Below are positions 26,753 to 34,795 of a stretch of DNA of 57,216 nt, piece by piece (positions within the stretch are counted from its first letter, which is position 1; each line of letters opens with the position of its first letter). The stretch lies in assembly GCF_026719745.1 (NCBI RefSeq), contig NZ_JAPPRQ010000055.1, forward strand, positions 1-57,216, given 5' to 3'. Under the pieces are notes generated by a model. That model had not been told where the DNA came from and made no database searches. It was given only the letters and a program-made list of their open reading frames with translations. The position numbers and the translations under genes were made by a program. The DNA comes from Clostridium sp. ZS2-4 (GTDB lineage Bacteria; Bacillota; Clostridia; Clostridiales; Clostridiaceae).

Positions 26753-28366
26753 TTGATAGAAGTTTGTAATTTAATAGAAAATAACAGAATCAAAATATGT
26801 AATAATGTAATTAAATATGCAAAATTAACTAACCTAATAGACTTATTCAAAGGAGGTACGGATATTTGGGAAAATCCTGTTGATGATATTTCTAAGTATA
26901 TAATATTAATATTAAAATCCAGATATCTACAGGAAACAAATTCTCAAAATATAGATTATATTTTTTTATTAATTTGCCAATCAGGAATAGGAAATATTTT
27001 AAAGTATCATAATAGGAAAATAGATTCTGGAGGATTTCTTGCTGCAGTAAAATGTTATAGAAGGGCCTATATTGATTTAATTTTCCAGTGTGACTTATGT
27101 AATGAAGATAAAGTTAAAGATATTTATCGTCTGGAAAGAATTTTTGATAAACTAGAAATATCAGCCTGTAGTGAATGGAATAAAACCTCCAATAGTGAAA
27201 TTAAATTTAACACCCTAGCAGAAATAACTTCAGCAATAATATTGATACATGATTTTAAAAAATTTAACTACGTTAACTATAATATGGAAAAGTTAACAGG
27301 TTACACTAATGATGAGATTTTACAAATGAACTTTGAAGACTTGATTCATCCCTCTTTTAGAAAAACCGCCAAAAAATATTTATCTAGCCAGTATTTATTT
27401 AATTCTGCTCCACCTACTCATGAGTTAAAAATTATAACTAAAGATGGAACTGAGCGTTGGTTAGAATTTAGTCACGGATATATATTTTTTGCTAATAAAC
27501 CATTAATGCTAGGTATTGCTTTTGATATCACTGCCAGAAAAAAAACTTTGGAAGAAAATATTAAATTACAGCAAACCATAGAATACGATAAAATGCGAAA
27601 CGAATTTTTAGCCAACCTTTCTCATGAATTCAGAACTCCTCTTAATGTAATATTGAGTTCAATTCAGCTTTTAGAATTTTTAGAAGACAAAAATAAAGAT
27701 TCTATAATTAAATACACAAATATAATGAAGCAAAACTGCTACAGATTAACTAGACTAGTTAATAATTTATTGGATATAACAAGAATAGATGCAGGACATA
27801 CTTCTCTTTATTTAAAAAAGGCGAATATAATAGATTTTATTGAAAATGTAACTCTTTCTGTAATTGAATATACACAAAAAAATGATATAAATTTAATTTT
27901 TGATACAACTGTAGAAGAAAAAATAATGACTTTTGATTCTAGAAAGCTTGAAAGAATTTTATTAAATCTCCTTTCCAATTCAGTAAAATTCACTAATCCA
28001 GGAGGTTCAATTTATATTACAGCTTATGATAAAAAAAAATCTGTACTAATATCGGTAAAAGATACTGGAATGGGGATTCCTAAAGAAAATCGAAAAAATA
28101 TATTTGAAAAATTCATTCAAGTTGATAAATCACTTTCCAGGAATCGTGAAGGCTCGGGAATAGGTCTCTTTCTGGTTAAATCCTTAGTAGAAATTCATAA
28201 AGGTAAAATTTTTTTGACCAGTGAATGTGATAAAGGTAGTGAATTTTTAATTGAAATTCCTGATTTATCACATTTGGAAGAAAGTGAATCAGTTATTATA
28301 GACAACTCCATTGAAGAGGATTTTCTGCACAAAGCTCATATTGAATTTTCCGACATATACTACTGA
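26753..28366 (+). CDS. Orphan PAS-domain sensor histidine kinase
   Basis: A soluble histidine kinase of about 537 aa without membrane segments. Residues 1-150 are an all-helical N-terminal region of unknown type, followed by a PAS domain (about 155-272, FNYVNYNMEKLTGYTNDEIL). Next is the HisKA domain with the phosphorylated His in FLANLSHEFRTPLN. The ATPase domain has an N box LLNLLSNSVKFT, G1 DTGMGIP and G2 GSGIGL. Residue counts are within a few of the GTG-initiated frame. The TTG at 26753 is preferred because AAGGTG lies 7-9 bases before it; the GTG at 26741 overlaps that site. No response regulator is adjacent, as for clostridial kinases that act on Spo0A. Confidence 0.9.
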   Translation: MIEVCNLIENNRIKICNNVIKYAKLTNLIDLFKGGTDIWENPVDDISKYIILILKSRYLQETNSQNIDYIFLLICQSGIGNILKYHNRKIDSGGFLAAVKCYRRAYIDLIFQCDLCNEDKVKDIYRLERIFDKLEISACSEWNKTSNSEIKFNTLAEITSAIILIHDFKKFNYVNYNMEKLTGYTNDEILQMNFEDLIHPSFRKTAKKYLSSQYLFNSAPPTHELKIITKDGTERWLEFSHGYIFFANKPLMLGIAFDITARKKTLEENIKLQQTIEYDKMRNEFLANLSHEFRTPLNVILSSIQLLEFLEDKNKDSIIKYTNIMKQNCYRLTRLVNNLLDITRIDAGHTSLYLKKANIIDFIENVTLSVIEYTQKNDINLIFDTTVEEKIMTFDSRKLERILLNLLSNSVKFTNPGGSIYITAYDKKKSVLISVKDTGMGIPKENRKNIFEKFIQVDKSLSRNREGSGIGLFLVKSLVEIHKGKIFLTSECDKGSEFLIEIPDLSHLEESESVIIDNSIEEDFLHKAHIEFSDIYY

Positions 28367-28494
28367 CTTACTCTTGTCAATTGTGAATTATAACAAAATT
28401 CAAGTATTAAAGTTTGTTATTTACTATAATTCTATTGTTAACCATATTTTTGATATAATATTTTTGTAATAGCAATCTTATAGGGGGAATTATT

Positions 28495-29142
28495 ATGAAC
28501 AATATTAAAGCTTGTATATTTGACTTGGATGGAGTTATAGTAGATACTGCTAAATATCACTACCTTGCATGGAAAAGGCTTGCTAATGAACTTGGATTTG
28601 ATTTTTCTGAAGAAGATAATGAAAGATTAAAAGGCGTAAGCAGAATGGACTCCTTAGAAATATTATTAGAAATAGGAAACAAAAATTTTGATGAAGAAAC
28701 TAAAAAACAATTAGCTGAGAAAAAAAATTCATGGTATGTAGAATATATATCTAAAATGACTGAGGATGAAATACTTCCAGGTGTTAGAGAATTCTTAACT
28801 CTTCTTAGAGAGGCTGGAATTAAAATTTCTCTCGGTTCTGTTAGTAAAAATTCCATGAAAATATTAAATTCTATAAATTTAGTAAGTTATTTTGATGCTA
28901 TTATTGATGGAACTAAAATAACTAAAGCTAAACCAGATCCTGAGGTTTTCTTAAAAGGAGCTCAAGAATTAAATGTTGAGCCTAAAGACTGTGTTGTATT
29001 TGAGGATGCAGCTGCTGGTATTGACGGAGCAATAAATGCAGGAATGTATTCGATAGGAGTTGGCTCACCTGAAATATTACATAAGGCTAATAAGGTTATT
29101 GGTTCTTTTGTGGATAAGGATTTACTTTTATTGAAATTATAA
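28495..29142 (+). CDS. pgmB: Beta-phosphoglucomutase
   Basis: A 215-aa HAD-superfamily enzyme that interconverts beta-glucose 1-phosphate and glucose 6-phosphate, as used after maltose or trehalose phosphorolysis. The nucleophile motif is FDLDGVIVDTAKYHYLAWK near 9-27, and the cap domain carries LKGVSRMDSLEILLE. Motif II is LGSVSKNS, motif III is AKPDPEVF, and motif IV is VVFEDAAAGIDGAINAGM. All catalytic residues are present. GGGGGAA precedes the ATG. No phosphorylase gene is adjacent; the pullulanase 8 kb away would feed the same pathway. Confidence 0.93.
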   Translation: MNNIKACIFDLDGVIVDTAKYHYLAWKRLANELGFDFSEEDNERLKGVSRMDSLEILLEIGNKNFDEETKKQLAEKKNSWYVEYISKMTEDEILPGVREFLTLLREAGIKISLGSVSKNSMKILNSINLVSYFDAIIDGTKITKAKPDPEVFLKGAQELNVEPKDCVVFEDAAAGIDGAINAGMYSIGVGSPEILHKANKVIGSFVDKDLLLLKL

Positions 29143-29162
29143 TATTTAAATATTTTACACAC

Positions 29163-29197
29163 AAAAACTAGTGGATAAAAATTCTACTAGTTTTTTT
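29163..29197 (+). terminator. Terminator of pgmB (left copy of a pair)
   Basis: AAAAACTAGT and ACTAGTTTTT (29163-29172 and 29186-29195) plus a T-run. It is nearly the same sequence as the terminator at 34138-34172, so the two flank the cysteine module. Confidence 0.85.
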
Positions 29198-29238
29198 ATA
29201 TACTTCATTTAGGAAATAACTTATTTATTTGCTTGTTT

Positions 29239-29267
29239 TTGACAAATACGTATTGTAAGAATATAAT
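29239..29267 (+). promoter_or_regulatory. Consensus SigA promoter of the sigma-54 activator gene
   Basis: A perfect TTGACA, a 17-nt spacer and a perfect TATAAT, about 49 bases before the cdsR-like start. This is the best core promoter in the window and implies steady expression of the activator. Confidence 0.8.
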
Positions 29268-29315
29268 CTAAAATGTATAAATGGCAAATGATATATTAAT
29301 TTAGGGGGATAAAAA

Positions 29316-31070
29316 ATGTCTTTAAAAGAAATAAGTGCATCTGTACAAGAAGTAGCGGAAGCTATAAGTGCAGTGTTACATGTGGATGTTACCATTGTTG
29401 ATAACCATTTAATAAGAATAGCTGCTACTGGTGAATATAAAAATTGTATTGGCGAAAAAATACCCGAAAAATGTTTATTTGAATTTGTACTAGCTGAGAA
29501 GAAACCAAACTATACCGATAGATTTGTTTCTAATCATATTTGTGAAAATTGTTCTGTGAAATCTACTTGTAACGAATTTGCTACTATAGGATATCCCATA
29601 ATGAAAGGTAGTGAAGTAATAGGAGTAATAGGAATAAATTCCTTTAGAACAGAACAAGAAAAAATAATTAGAGAAAATTATGATTCTTTAATGGTTTTTC
29701 TTGAAAAATTAAGCGTTATTTTACTTGGAAATATAATTTATGATCAAACGATAAAACAGCTTAAAATTCAAACAGAAGAAACTAATCAAATAATAGAGGG
29801 CTTAAGTTATGGAATTTTATGTGTTGATAATGACGGACTAATAAAATATATAAATAAAAAAGCTGAAAATATTTTTGATACTATTAAAGAAAATATAATT
29901 AATCACTCCATAAGAGAATTAATACCTAATATAAACTTAAAATTAACTAAAGTTAAGTATAATACTGATAAGATTACTGTAAACGATAAGAAATTTAGTC
30001 TAACACTTAAAAGTAATCCTGTTATTTTTCAAGGCAAAAAAGTTAGTAATATAATTGAAATCAAAAAAACTAGTGATGAAGTTCGTGATGCATATAATCT
30101 TATTGAAGGAGAAAAAATAGTAAAATTTGAGGATATAATAGGTGAAAGTAACAGCATAAAAATTGTAAAAAACATTTCAGAAAATATAGCTAAAGGTACT
30201 TCTACTATTCTTTTGAGAGGAGAAAGTGGAACAGGAAAAGAACTCTTTGCAAGGGCCATACATTATAAAAGTGATAGGTGTAGAGCTCCTTTCATTGCAA
30301 TAAATTGTGCATCAATTCCAGATAATCTTCTTGAAAGTGAATTATTTGGTTATGAAGGCGGAGCATTTTCTGGAGCTAGACGTGAAGGACAAATGGGAAA
30401 ATTCGAGCTGGCAAATAACGGAACCATATTTTTGGATGAAATTGGAGATATGCCTCTCCATCTTCAGCCTAAAATTTTAAGAGTTCTTCAGGAACAGCGA
30501 TTTATTAAAATTGGAGGAAAAAAAGAAATTTCTATAAATATTAGAATTATAGCTGCAACCAACAAAAATCTTGAGGACATGGTTAAAAGTGGTCTTTTCA
30601 GAAAAGATTTATATTATAGATTAAATGTTATACCTATTTTTTTGCCAAGCTTAAAAGAAAGAGGAAAAGACGTTCTACTATTAAGTCAATATTTACTAAA
30701 AAAATTTTGTAATAGGCTTTGCAAAGAACCTAAGCTATTTTCTAAGGAAATTGAGAATATCTTTGTAAATTATAATTGGCCAGGAAATATAAGAGAACTT
30801 GAAAACGTTATAGAATACTTAGTTAATATAACAGAAGAAAAAATAATAACTCCCTCCAATTTGCCTATTACAATGCAGCAAAAATTTTATGAATTTGACT
30901 CACAAAATAAAATGACCCTTAAAAGCAGAGTAGAAATGTATGAAAAAAAAATATTAATGTCTATGATTGAAAAATATGGGGACGATGCTAAAGGTAAAAG
31001 TAAAATCATAGAAGAATTAGGAATAGAACTTTCTACATTATACAGAAAATTAAACAAATTTAACTTGTAA
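29316..31070 (+). CDS. cdsR: Sigma-54-dependent transcriptional activator, CdsR-like
   Basis: A 584-aa enhancer-binding protein. The N-terminal sensory region (1-140) has a GAF-like pattern and a Cys cluster: C44, C53, and C76-x2-C79-x5-C85. A PAS-type segment (155-255) follows. The AAA+ domain starts near 272: Walker A GESGTGKE at 302-309, the sigma-54-contacting GAFSGA loop at 349-354 and Walker B IFLDEIGD at 371-378. WPGNIRELENVIEYLV and a C-terminal Fis-type helix-turn-helix end the protein. It precedes a symporter and a cysteine desulfidase, the arrangement known for CdsR of Clostridioides difficile. RBS GGGGG before the ATG. The symbol is by context, not by proven orthology. Confidence 0.88.
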   Translation: MSLKEISASVQEVAEAISAVLHVDVTIVDNHLIRIAATGEYKNCIGEKIPEKCLFEFVLAEKKPNYTDRFVSNHICENCSVKSTCNEFATIGYPIMKGSEVIGVIGINSFRTEQEKIIRENYDSLMVFLEKLSVILLGNIIYDQTIKQLKIQTEETNQIIEGLSYGILCVDNDGLIKYINKKAENIFDTIKENIINHSIRELIPNINLKLTKVKYNTDKITVNDKKFSLTLKSNPVIFQGKKVSNIIEIKKTSDEVRDAYNLIEGEKIVKFEDIIGESNSIKIVKNISENIAKGTSTILLRGESGTGKELFARAIHYKSDRCRAPFIAINCASIPDNLLESELFGYEGGAFSGARREGQMGKFELANNGTIFLDEIGDMPLHLQPKILRVLQEQRFIKIGGKKEISINIRIIAATNKNLEDMVKSGLFRKDLYYRLNVIPIFLPSLKERGKDVLLLSQYLLKKFCNRLCKEPKLFSKEIENIFVNYNWPGNIRELENVIEYLVNITEEKIITPSNLPITMQQKFYEFDSQNKMTLKSRVEMYEKKILMSMIEKYGDDAKGKSKIIEELGIELSTLYRKLNKFNL

Positions 31071-31118
31071 AATAATAAATTTTATTATTTTTTTATTCCA
31101 TGAAAATTTCACAGGAAT

Positions 31119-31161
31119 AATTTGAAAAAATGCAAAAACAATTTGAAAAACTGCAAAAACA
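31119..31161 (+). promoter_or_regulatory. Putative upstream activator sites (two direct repeats)
   Basis: Two 22-bp copies start at 31119 and 31140 and differ at one base. The pattern is AATTTG, five A, A or C, then TGCAAAAACA. The 21-base period is two helical turns, so both copies face the same side of the DNA. They lie about 130-170 bases before the -24 element, the normal place for enhancer sites of a sigma-54 activator. A second pair, GTAGTATTTGA at 31169 and 31215, is found further down, and a 9-bp palindrome at 31224-31243. Confidence 0.65.
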
Positions 31162-31288
31162 AATAAAAGTAGTATTTGACTATATTTACAGTTGGTTAAA
31201 CATCATGAATATTTGTAGTATTTGATTATTTTCAAAAATAATCATAAATAAAAAACATTAAATGCTGATTATTACTGTTTTTGTCGTA

Positions 31289-31305
31289 TTGGTATGAATT
31301 ATGCT
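31289..31305 (+). promoter_or_regulatory. Sigma-54 (-24/-12) promoter of the symporter gene
   Basis: TTGGTATGAATTATGCT has the invariant GG at 31291-31292 and GC at 31303-31304 separated by exactly 10 bases, with TTGG and TGCT context. Initiation would be near 31316, leaving a leader of about 90 bases. The gene for a sigma-54 activator just upstream supports the call. Confidence 0.78.
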
Positions 31306-31404
31306 AATACATATATTAAATATATTTATTTTAAACGTTTACTAGTAAACTACAATGTTTGTTTTTGAATTTCAACTAAAAAATAAAATGAAGGAAGTGG
31401 AAAA

Positions 31405-32613
31405 ATGAAAAAGAAAAGAGATATGGGTTTAATTACAAAAATGATTATTGGTATAACTATTGGTGTAATATTAGGGCTTACTGTTAAAGAAAAAGCTATG
31501 ATGGTTATATTAACAATTAAAAATATATTAGGATCTATAATTTTCTTTACTGTTCCGTTAGTTATATTTGGATTTATAACACCAGCAATAACAAGTCTTA
31601 AAAATAATGCAAGCAAAATGTTAGGCAGTATGGCACTTATGTGCTATTTATCAGCAGTAGGAGCAGCAACTATGTCCGCTATTGCAGGTTATATAATAAT
31701 ACCTCATTTTAATATTTCTAGCGAAGCAGCAGCACTTCAAAAACTACCAGAAATTATTTTCAAATTAGAAATTGCTCCAATTATGCCTGTTATGACTGCA
31801 TTGGTTTTATCTATATTTACAGGAGTATCAGTAATATGGACAAAAGCAGAAGTAGTAGACAAGTTTTTAAATGAACTACAAAAAATGATTCTTGCTATAA
31901 TTACTAACATAGTAGTACCTATTTTACCTTTTTTTATAGCAGCTACATTTAGTGAACTAGCCTATACTGGAAGTTTAACTAAACAGTTGCCTATATTCTT
32001 AAAAGTTATAGTCATAGTACTTATAGGACATTTCATATGGCTTACAATCTTATATACAATTGCAGGTATAGTTTCAAAACAAAATCCTTGGGAAGTAGCA
32101 AAACATTATTTACCAGCATATTTGACAGCAGTAGGAACCATGTCAAGTGCAGCAACCTTACCTGTTGCATTAAAATGTGCTCATAAATCAAAAGTATTAA
32201 CACCAGAAGTAGTTGATTTTGCTATTCCTCTTGGAGCAACTACTCACCTTTGTGGCTCTGTTCTTACTGAAACTTTCTTCTGTTTTACAATATCCAAAAT
32301 ACTCTATGGTACTTTACCTTCAGTAGGAACCGTAATATTATTTATACTTTTATTTGGTATATTTGCTATAGGAGCACCTGGAGTTCCAGGTGGAACTGTT
32401 ATGGCGTCATTAGCAATCGTTACAGGCGTTCTTGGATTTGATGCATCAGGAGTAGGACTATTAATTGCAATATTTGCACTTCAAGATAGTTTTGGAACTG
32501 CATGTAATGTTACAGGGGATGGGGCATTAGCATTACTCCTTAGAGGGTTATTCTATGATAAAAATGGAAAACCTAAAGCAAATAAAAATAAAATAGACCA
32601 AGTTAGTGCTTAA
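31405..32613 (+). CDS. Dicarboxylate/amino acid:cation symporter (DAACS family)
   Basis: A 402-aa secondary transporter with eight to ten hydrophobic segments, of the GltP/SstT family, which imports anionic or small neutral amino acids with Na+ or H+. Family features: an N-terminal helix (GLITKMIIGITIGVILGLTV), the serine-rich re-entrant loop AVGTMSSAATLPVALKC, GATTHLCGS, and the second hairpin GVPGGTVMASLAIVTG. Its position between a CdsR-like activator and a cysteine desulfidase suggests it carries cysteine, cystine or serine. It is expressed from the sigma-54 promoter. RBS AAGGAAGTGG. Confidence 0.9.
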   Translation: MKKKRDMGLITKMIIGITIGVILGLTVKEKAMMVILTIKNILGSIIFFTVPLVIFGFITPAITSLKNNASKMLGSMALMCYLSAVGAATMSAIAGYIIIPHFNISSEAAALQKLPEIIFKLEIAPIMPVMTALVLSIFTGVSVIWTKAEVVDKFLNELQKMILAIITNIVVPILPFFIAATFSELAYTGSLTKQLPIFLKVIVIVLIGHFIWLTILYTIAGIVSKQNPWEVAKHYLPAYLTAVGTMSSAATLPVALKCAHKSKVLTPEVVDFAIPLGATTHLCGSVLTETFFCFTISKILYGTLPSVGTVILFILLFGIFAIGAPGVPGGTVMASLAIVTGVLGFDASGVGLLIAIFALQDSFGTACNVTGDGALALLLRGLFYDKNGKPKANKNKIDQVSA

Positions 32614-32639
32614 CTAAAAATAAATCTTTAATATGAATC

Positions 32640-32696
32640 AGATTTCTTGTCTTAGATTAAAAACTAATGTTTTTCAACAAGATAAGAAATCTTTTT
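32640..32696 (+). terminator. Intercistronic terminator/attenuator before cdsB
   Basis: AGATTTCTTGTCTT (32640-32653) pairs with 32679-32692 along 14 bp with one G-U pair, followed by five T. It stands between the symporter stop and the desulfidase gene. cdsB therefore needs read-through, processing or its own promoter. No convincing SigA or -24/-12 promoter is visible in the 47 bases that remain. Confidence 0.7.
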
Positions 32697-32743
32697 CAAA
32701 TACACATTGATTTTAAGATATAACTGTAAGGAGGAAGAACATT

Positions 32744-34072
32744 ATGAAAAATAAGACTTGGCAAAAATATATTGAATTAATCAATAAAGAGGTAATACCA
32801 GCAATAGGATGTACAGAACCTATTGCTGTTGCCTATGCAGCTGCTAAGGCAACAGCAACATTAAACACCACCCCACAAATAATAGAGGTTTTTGTTAGTG
32901 GTAACATGCTAAAAAATGGAATGGGCGTAGGGGTACCTGGAACAGGAATGGTAGGTTTAGATATTGCAGCAGCAGTTGGAGCACTTGGTGGTACTGCTGA
33001 AGCTGTATTAGAGGTTTTAAAAAGTATAACTCCAAAACACGTTGATGAAGGTAAAAAAATGATAAAGGAAGAAAGGGTAATTATTAAGGTTAAAGAAAAT
33101 GTTCCTGATCTGTATATCGAAATTATTTGTAGGAACGGTAAGGACAATGCAAGAGTAGTTATTGAAGATACTCACATAAATATTGTTTTGATTGAATTTA
33201 ATGGGAAAGTCTTATTTGAAAAGAAAAGTGATAAAACTAAACACAATATAGACGAAGTTGCCCTAGAAGAAGATAATGCATATTTAACAGTTGATAGTAT
33301 TTATGATTTTGCAGTAAATGTATCTTTAGAAGATATAAAATTTATACGTGAAAAAGATAAATTTAATGAAGAAATATCTAAAGAAGGTCTAATCAATGAT
33401 TATGGTCTTAAAGTTGGAAAAACAATTGATAAATACATAAATAAAGGATTGTTAACAGAAGATATTATAATTTCAGCAATAAAAAGAACAAGTAGTGGTG
33501 CTGATGCAAGAATGGCAGGATGTATGATGTCTGCTATGAGTAATTCCGGAAGTGGAAATCAAGGTATAACAGTATCAATGCCTGTAATAGCAGTTGGCGA
33601 AAAACTAGGTGCTAGTGAAGAAAAAATTACAAGGGCTCTAGCATTAAGTAATTTAATGTCAATTCATATTCATAGTTATTTAAGTAGACTAGCAGCATTA
33701 TGTGGAGTAGTTGTAGCAGGTACAGCGGCTTCATGTGGAATAACATATCTTTTAGGTGGAGATGTTAACCATATTAAAAGAGCTATAAATAATATGCTGG
33801 GTAATATTACAGGACTTGTTTGTGATGGTGCAAAGACTAGCTGTGCCCTTAAAGTTTCAACAGCTGTAAATGCAGCAGTTCTTTCAGCTATACTAGCTAT
33901 TGAAAATATTGGTGTATCAGAAAAAGAAGGCATAATTGATAAAAACGTAGAAAATACAATTCAAAATGTAGGAAATATAGGCTCCTATGGAATGAAACAA
34001 ACAGATAAACTAATGCTTGATATAATGATTACAAAGCAAAACTTATTAAATACGTATAAAAGCGTTATATAA
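32744..34072 (+). CDS. cdsB: L-cysteine desulfidase (UPF0597/CyuA/CdsB family)
   Basis: A 442-aa enzyme of the serine dehydratase alpha-like family UPF0597 (E. coli YhaM/CyuA). The family degrades L-cysteine to pyruvate, sulfide and ammonia using an Fe-S cluster. Diagnostic blocks: EVIPAIGCTEPIAVAYAAAKA at 14-34, GNMLKNGMGVGVPGTGMVGLDIAAA, the glycine-rich SNSGSGNQGITVSMPV, LCGVVVAGTAASCGITYLLGG, and GLVCDGAKTSCALKVSTAVNAA. Cys residues in GCTEP, SCGI, VCDGAK and SCALK are the expected cluster ligands. Length is typical. The RBS is AAGGAGGAAG. With the upstream activator and symporter it forms a cysteine uptake and breakdown unit. Confidence 0.93.
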   Translation: MKNKTWQKYIELINKEVIPAIGCTEPIAVAYAAAKATATLNTTPQIIEVFVSGNMLKNGMGVGVPGTGMVGLDIAAAVGALGGTAEAVLEVLKSITPKHVDEGKKMIKEERVIIKVKENVPDLYIEIICRNGKDNARVVIEDTHINIVLIEFNGKVLFEKKSDKTKHNIDEVALEEDNAYLTVDSIYDFAVNVSLEDIKFIREKDKFNEEISKEGLINDYGLKVGKTIDKYINKGLLTEDIIISAIKRTSSGADARMAGCMMSAMSNSGSGNQGITVSMPVIAVGEKLGASEEKITRALALSNLMSIHIHSYLSRLAALCGVVVAGTAASCGITYLLGGDVNHIKRAINNMLGNITGLVCDGAKTSCALKVSTAVNAAVLSAILAIENIGVSEKEGIIDKNVENTIQNVGNIGSYGMKQTDKLMLDIMITKQNLLNTYKSVI

Positions 34073-34137
34073 TAAAATTAGTATAATATTAAATAAGAAT
34101 TTACTTTTATTATAATGTACAAATGTTTTAAACATCC

Positions 34138-34172
34138 AAAACTAGTAGATAAAATTTCTACTAGTTTTTTCG
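34138..34172 (+). terminator. Terminator of cdsB (right copy of the pair)
   Basis: AAAACTAGTAGA and TCTACTAGTTTT (34138-34149, 34157-34168) with a 7-nt loop and a T-run. It matches the terminator at 29163-29197 over most of its length. Confidence 0.88.
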
Positions 34173-34185
34173 TTAAATAATTTTA

Positions 34186-34608
34186 TTATCTGCTAAAATA
34201 TAAAACTCCAGCTATACCTCCAGATGTATCTATTAAAACATCTCTAAATCTTCCCTCTCTGCCTGGGATAAAAATTTGATGAAATTCATCAGAACAAGCA
34301 TATAAAAAAGTACATGCTAAAGCCATAGTTAAAGCTCTTTTCTTACTAAAGCTCTCCTTTAAAACATTATATAGCAGTACATAAAGAATAAAAAACTCTG
34401 TAAAATGTCCCATCTTTCTTACTATAAAGTTTGCTAATGTACCAAATATACTATTTAAATCTAAACCTATGAAATCAAATATTTTGAGTATAAATCCACT
34501 TTTCTCATCTGAAACTACAGCAGGATCATTTGAGAAATTAAAAATAATTGCCATCCATATTATAAGCAATAGCCCCTTAAAATAATATAATTTTTTTGTT
34601 TGCTTCAT
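34186..34608 (-). CDS. VanZ-like family membrane protein
   Basis: A 140-aa protein with about four membrane segments. VanZ-like hallmarks: IIWMAIIFNFSNDPAVVSDEKS near the start, FIVRKMGHFTEFFILYVLL, and the C-terminal SDEFHQIFIPGREGRFRDVLIDTSGGIAG. Named for VanZ (teicoplanin resistance), but most members are of unknown function, and no resistance genes are present. The gene stands alone and is convergent with cdsB. RBS GGAGACATG precedes the start. Confidence 0.92.
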   Translation of the reverse strand: MKQTKKLYYFKGLLLIIWMAIIFNFSNDPAVVSDEKSGFILKIFDFIGLDLNSIFGTLANFIVRKMGHFTEFFILYVLLYNVLKESFSKKRALTMALACTFLYACSDEFHQIFIPGREGRFRDVLIDTSGGIAGVLYFSR

Positions 34609-34683
34609 ATATCATGTCTCCTTAATCAATATGTATTATATACCATAAATTATATCATAATTTTTCTCGATAACTAAAAAACA

Positions 34684-34745
34684 GGTATCCATGTTTTTCA
34701 ATGAGTACTTTAGTTTAAAAATAAAACTACTCAAAACAGGATACC
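34684..34745 (-). terminator. Terminator of the large nuclease gene
   Basis: GGTATCC and GGATACC close an imperfect long stem that continues through TGTTTT/AAAACA and TAGTTT/AAACTA, followed on the minus strand by TGTTTTTTAG. It lies about 50 bases past the nuclease stop. Confidence 0.7.
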
Positions 34746-34795
34746 CTTATTCTAAAAAATTCTATACACTAAAAAATGTCTTTTAAAAATATATC

